Positions 59,173-64,000 of a stretch of 64,000 nucleotides of DNA are shown piece by piece. Under the pieces are notes generated by a model, which worked only from the letters and a program-made list of their open reading frames with translations, made no database searches and had not been told where the DNA came from. Made by a program: the position numbers and the translations under genes. The DNA lies in NCBI GenBank assembly GCA_029962745.1, contig CM057154.1, positions 32,984,424 through 33,048,423 on the forward strand, in the 5' to 3' direction. This DNA comes from Echinometra lucunter. Taxonomy: Eukaryota; Echinodermata; Echinoidea; Camarodonta; Echinometridae. Positions within the stretch are counted from its first letter, which is position 1. The number at the start of each line of letters is the position of its first letter.

Positions 59173-59230
59173 TCTCCTCCTCTTCTTTCTTCTCCTCCCC
59201 TCCGCCTCCTTATTTTTTCCTTCTTATTCC

Positions 59231-59312
59231 CTTCTTCTTCTTCTTCTTCTTCTTCTTCTTCTTCTTCTTCTTCTTCTTCTTCTTCTTCTTCTTCTTCTTC
59301 TTCTTCTTCTTC
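59231..59312. repeat. (CTT)27 trinucleotide microsatellite
   Basis: A pure CTT run. The poly-Leu, poly-Phe, poly-Ser and antisense poly-Glu frames across it are not genes. Confidence 0.95.
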
Positions 59313-59814
59313 TCCTTTTTCTTCTTCTATACTGAAGTATTCTGAGGTAGCATACAAACAAATTCTTGTGACTGAGCGGGAAAATGAACGACTTTACTGT
59401 TGAACAAGGTGCGGTTTGCTAGATTTTCATAAACAATGACGAAGGCATAATGTGAAGGTGTGGTCTCCTTTTTAGGTCTTTATACAAAAGGGCAAACAGA
59501 GAACAAAGACTATATATATATATATATACTCGATAGTGGAAAAAGTCTGATACTAAATCAGATGTATTATAGGCGTACGTCAGCGGAATATTTCAATTTG
59601 AGGGCTCGTGGAATGTTGCAAATGGATCGGGTTCTCAAGTACGTTACCCCCCCCCCCCCCTCCGTATTTAGCCTTTTTTTTTTCGATACGCCACTTTTAT
59701 GCGAAATGGTTAATGGTTAAATGGTTGGTTATTTACCTGACTGCTATAAGAAAGCATATGCTTGCTTGTTAGAAAGCAACCAGCGGACCAACGGCTTTAA
59801 GCCCCCCCCCCCCC

Positions 59815-59955
59815 CCCCCACACTGCCCCAAAGGACTTGGTAATGAGGATTAATACCTTACCAAAGGGCATTACGGCATCCACTTGGTTTCGAACCCCGG
59901 GTATTCCCCGTTACGAGACCACTGCTCTACCACTGAGCCAGATCAGCGCCTCCAC
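59815..59955 (-). mobile_element. tRNA-derived SINE fragment
   Basis: The minus strand carries tggctcagtggtagagcagt (box A) and ggggttcgaaacc (box B), then the ccctttggtaagg body segment shared with the other SINEs. A poly-C/G run marks its end. Not a tRNA, because the acceptor stem cannot form. Confidence 0.6.
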
Positions 59956-60096
59956 AATGTATGATTCTGTAGAACAATAATACGGTATTTATCATCATCA
60001 CATGCATTTTAGTGCATGTGTCCCATACGAAAACGGCATTTAAAAATGCTGATTTCAATACTTAAAACATAAATCTTTACCTTTCAATTAACTTAC

Positions 60097-60185
60097 CTGC
60101 TAATTGGCATCATTGGTACAGTGACGTTAATTTTGTCCTTCAGTTCCAATTCGAGTTGTTTGTAATGCAATGCATATTTTGCATC
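60097..60185 (-). CDS. Orphan candidate internal exon, 30 codons
   Basis: I do not recognise the product. The minus-strand interval is bounded by an acceptor (cttgtcaaaag) and a perfect donor (agcag|gtaagtt). It is open in only one frame, reading DAKYALHYKQLELELKDKIN and then VTVPMMPISR. The composition is balanced and looks amphipathic-helical, unlike the surrounding AT-rich DNA. It is 89 nt, so it would leave phase 2. I found no adjoining exons in the window. They may be distant or off the right edge, or this may be a chance frame. Confidence 0.35.
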
Positions 60186-61462
60186 CTTTTGACAAGTAAA
60201 CACACAATCAAAGAAACGTTTATATGCATGACTGAAAACGATAATAATAATCATTAGCCTAGTTCCATAATTGGATGTTACGATGAAATGAAATATTTGG
60301 AATATAATGAGGTCGAGTTCATTTTAAAGGATTCTACCTAATACAGAAAGGTTTACTCTATACCGGTATTCAGGGGCGTAGCTGATCATTCGGGGGGGGG
60401 GGTATCTGTCTACAAGATATAACTTCTTTCTTTGATAAGCCCTCATAAAAATTCCAAAAAGTCCTCAGATCTTCAGATAATTATGCCGATGAGAAGTAAA
60501 AAAACAAATGGTCCTCAGTTTTCAAATGAGAGGAGATTTTCAGCGAGTGTTCAGATAACGATTTTATGAGGGAAGACGGTTGCCTAAGGCTATAAATATT
60601 GCAAATTTGCCTTTCGAACTTGTGTGTCACATGGCGCTATAGCGACAAGGCGAAGAATTAACTCATGAGGAACTTGCCCTAGTTCAAATGTTAATGCCCT
60701 TAGGCCAGGGTTTAGGGTCTTCTTTGTTTTGTTGTAATGTCAGTCATGCAGTCAAACCCATTACCATGATTACAGACGGAAATCAGAGCTTGAATAAAAC
60801 AGACTTTGACCACTGGTTTCATAAACCACGAGGCACAGGGAATACATGTATTAGGTGTTGCCAAGGGGGACAAGGGCTAAAGGCCAAGGGGCCGAGAGAA
60901 CAGAGGGGGGAGGGGGGGAAGCTTTAACATAAAATAATGGGTAAAGAGAAAAGAGTAAAAATAATGGGAGGAAAAAAAAGATGACATGCAGTAAAACATG
61001 AAATGTGAGAGAGTTGGTGGAAAAGTATCACTGTGACAGGGCGCATGCAGAAAACAGCGAGCTGAATATTGTTTTATTGAATGTGATATGGGACCTATAG
61101 CAGAATAATCGTAATTATAGGTTTAAGGGCTCAGGTAAAACTGGGTTCTGAAAATAGAACAGGAAAGACGTAATTATTAGTGTGATTACATTTTAAAGGG
61201 CGGTGAAACACATAAAAAGAAAAGATAGTAGAAGATTTTGATGATTATGATGATGATGACGATGGGGATGACGATTAATATTACTATCATTATCATGAAA
61301 TTATTGTTATTATTCATTATCATTCATTATTATCATTATTATTATTATCATTATTACTATCATAAATACTACTACTATTGCTGCTGCTGCTGCTACTAGT
61401 ATATAATTTTGGTTTTATAGAGAGGGGGAGAGAAAGAGAGGGGAGGAAGGGAGGGAGGGAGA

Positions 61463-61530
<68 letters not shown>

Positions 61531-64000
61531 GTATAGAATGGGAGAGAGAGTGACCCGTGGTATACTAATGAGTCACATCAACACCATACAGGGATATGTT
61601 CATGATACTGTTAGTCATCGTGTTATAATATATCCCATGGGTGAAGAGTGGGTATTACAGCGATTCACCTGTTACCACAGGTCTTACACAGCTCGGTCGC
61701 AAACAATTGTTTAAAGATCTATGGAGTATATTAGCGAGCAAAATACTGAGAGTGAGAAGGATTAGAGTGCTAAAAATTTAAAAGAAGAAAAAAAAATCAA
61801 AGATGGAACAAAGGCGTGCTAAAACCATTCACAAGACGGCTGCGTTGCCCCGTTATCATGGTTATATACAAAAATGGAAGGGGAAATGGAATGCATATTG
61901 GATTTTGGTATCCAACAGACTGGAGAGGATAGCCCGGAAGATTTTTGAATTTGCGTTGGGTATTATGGAAAATGCAGTAGATCCAGGAACGTGGATTTGC
62001 GAACATTCCGAACACACCCCCCCCCCTCCCCCGCCCTCCTCCCCCTTCCCCAGCTTTCATCGATTCTGAATACGCCATGCCCAGATTATGTGTTGACTAA
62101 CAAACATGGCACAGGAATTGTCACCACAATCATACAATTTTTATGTTCATTAACCATACCAGTTACTCAAAATCATTTCCAATTCCAGCTAGCAACAATA
62201 TCATGTTGTCGATATAATTGTGACATCATCGCCCTGACTGGGCATCTGGAGAAGTGCAATCATTTTCCATGATTTGTGCTGCTTCGAGCATCAAACCACG
62301 ATCAGTGCATGACTCACAGGCAACCAATTAGGTCTTCGTCGAAGTAATGATTACGCGATTCTTCGAACCCTCCCTGCATGACCCCGGCTTGACATCATCG
62401 ACCATCAGGGAAGCAGAAGAAAACTGAAGAAGGGTGGCGGAAGAAAATGCGGTATGGTGGTTGAACACATGCATGCACGGCTGTCTTGGGATGGATTGGT
62501 TGATGTGTCATGGAAGGAGGTTTCATAGTGAGGAGTGGCCATGGTTACGACGACCCTCTGTCGTGATTGCATGAAAGAGAGAGGGATAGAGGGAGAGAGA
62601 GAGGGGGGGGGGGGGGAGGGGAGGATGCTACAATGATATACAGAGAGAGGGAGTGCTGGTGATGCATGGAGAGAGGGCTAGGGATAAGAAGAGGAAGGAG
62701 AGAGTGGAGAATAAAAGGTCGTGGTGAGCAAACGGGAGGTGATGAAGAGGCGGGGAGAGAGGGAAAGAGTGAGAAAAGGGTGAGAGACGGTAAAGAGGGA
62801 GGGGGGAAGAGGGAGAGACGGGGGGGGGGGCGGAGGGGAAGTGGGAGGGGGGTGGATAGAGGCCAAATGAAATGGAAATAGAACACATATACCGAATTGC
62901 AAGACAAAGGAGTGAAACTAAGGCCTCCTTAAATTCAAATCATCCGTACAGAAATATAATTTTCTACCTGAATATGCTGACTATTCTCTCTAGCGACTTT
63001 GATAAACAGCCTTATGCAACATTTTTAGGGGCCTACTCGAGAAGGAGGTGAAAAATTAACTTAATTTTCACTCCAATGAAATATATTCTGTCAGTGTGAG
63101 ATGCTCATAAGTGTATGTGAGTCACCACTCAAGAAAACTGATGAACTTATTTGCTAATGGGGTTCGTGACAAACAATTCGTCACCTTGACTGTATTTTGT
63201 TTCGTTTTTTTTTTTTTTTTTTTTACGGTCAAATGTGTTTAGTTGTGCTATTGTTATTGGTTTGCCATAATTATCTCTGGCACCCCAAAACAAATTCATG
63301 AACGTCTGTCTTTCCTTATAAGATTTGCGTAAATTATGATGCTCTATTCAATACAAAGCTAATCATACTTTTTATATACGTCCCTGCAATCTACGTCAGT
63401 ATAGGTTTCACAAAATGAATTGATTTCTGAGCACTATTGATGAAAAAAGGACACTATTTTTACTTCATGAGAATGGTGCAGTATTTTTTTTTCAGAAAAA
63501 AAAAGCAAGACAAGAGAAAGATTTCGACATTTATTGAACGATAAACATTATGCAACATTATTGTTGCTATATCGGTACTGCAAATACATGAACCAACACG
63601 ACGTGACAAACATCAAAAGACATCAATCATTAATTTGATCACACCTTACATCACATCTATAGAGAAACTATCTTGTTATTGCGTTACTCCTCATTGCAAC
63701 AGGCTTTTCACCATCATCTCTGTTACCATGGCAACGAAGGATCTACATCCCGTCGCTGCCAGTTGTCATATACATGCCTTTGAAATTCACCGGCATTATC
63801 ATCAAAAAAGGTTATTGCTAATGTTCGATACTGAATTTGGAATCCTCCGTTGAATAAGAGGCAAATAACAAAATAGAAGCAAAGTGGAGGATCAATGGGC
63901 AATTTGCCCCCTCATGATTGCCGACAATGAAGCCACAATTTTAGAATTTCAGGTCATCAGTAAGTAAATAATTTCAAGATCTCTCGTAAATACTACACGC
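60186..64000. other. Right-hand gene-free stretch
   Basis: AT-rich DNA with short ATT/ATC runs (61290-61390), a long GA-rich block (61423-61530) and a GA/G-rich block (about 62575-62870) whose Ser/Pro-rich frames are artefacts. Near 63535-63530 the minus strand has AATAAA in a context that could be the 3' end of a gene beyond the right edge, without further support. Confidence 0.45.

Noticed and set aside
59039..59403. Poly-Leu, poly-Phe, poly-Ser and poly-Glu frames
   Set aside because: All arise from the (CTT)n repeat and adjoining C/T-rich DNA.
61803..62069. 88-codon plus-strand frame beginning MEQRRAKTIHKT
   Set aside because: Ends in a C-run artefact. No domain, no splice sites and no family recognised.
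62545..62907. Ser/Pro/Leu-rich minus-strand frames and a Gly/Arg/Glu-rich plus-strand frame
   Set aside because: Simple GA-rich repeat, open in several frames at once.

Overview
This window is eukaryotic genomic DNA. It has short exons with GT/AG junctions, long AT-rich introns, no operons and dense non-autonomous transposons. The protein matches are metazoan. The repeat style (poly-C/G tracts, foldback elements, tRNA-derived SINEs, frequent acatgta strings) suggests a marine deuterostome, most likely a sea-urchin-like echinoderm. That organism call is inference, because no species-specific marker was available.

Layout. (1) 1-5998, minus strand: the first two coding exons of COX6A (cytochrome c oxidase subunit 6A). 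Its 3' end runs off the left edge. (2) 5999-15886: a gene-poor spacer full of inverted-repeat elements, including two of three closely related TTAA-flanked piggyBac-type MITEs. (3) 15967-44817, plus strand: a complete 15-coding-exon AIFM3-like gene of 570 codons (Rieske domain plus FAD/NAD oxidoreductase, N-terminal acylation motif). All intron phases close and the frame stays open. (4) Intron 11 of this gene is 17 kb long. It holds two antisense protein-coding genes (28451-29569 and 36808-39872) that appear to be paralogs of each other, plus a broken LINE and several MITEs. (5) 48739-51504, minus strand: a complete three-exon MRPL57 (mL63) gene, convergent with AIFM3. (6) 51505-64000: repeat-rich sequence with one orphan candidate exon at 60097-60185.

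COX6A, AIFM3 and MRPL57 touch mitochondrial or redox biology, but nothing in the sequence shows co-regulation. The most notable local events are two. A LINE inserted into AIFM3 exon 11 and left an unusually long target duplication of about 110 bp that copied the splice acceptor and 44 coding bases, next to an older dead copy of the same exon. The second is the pair of unrecognised nested antisense genes, whose shared C-terminal domain resembles one I recall from the N-terminus of an invertebrate transposon protein.
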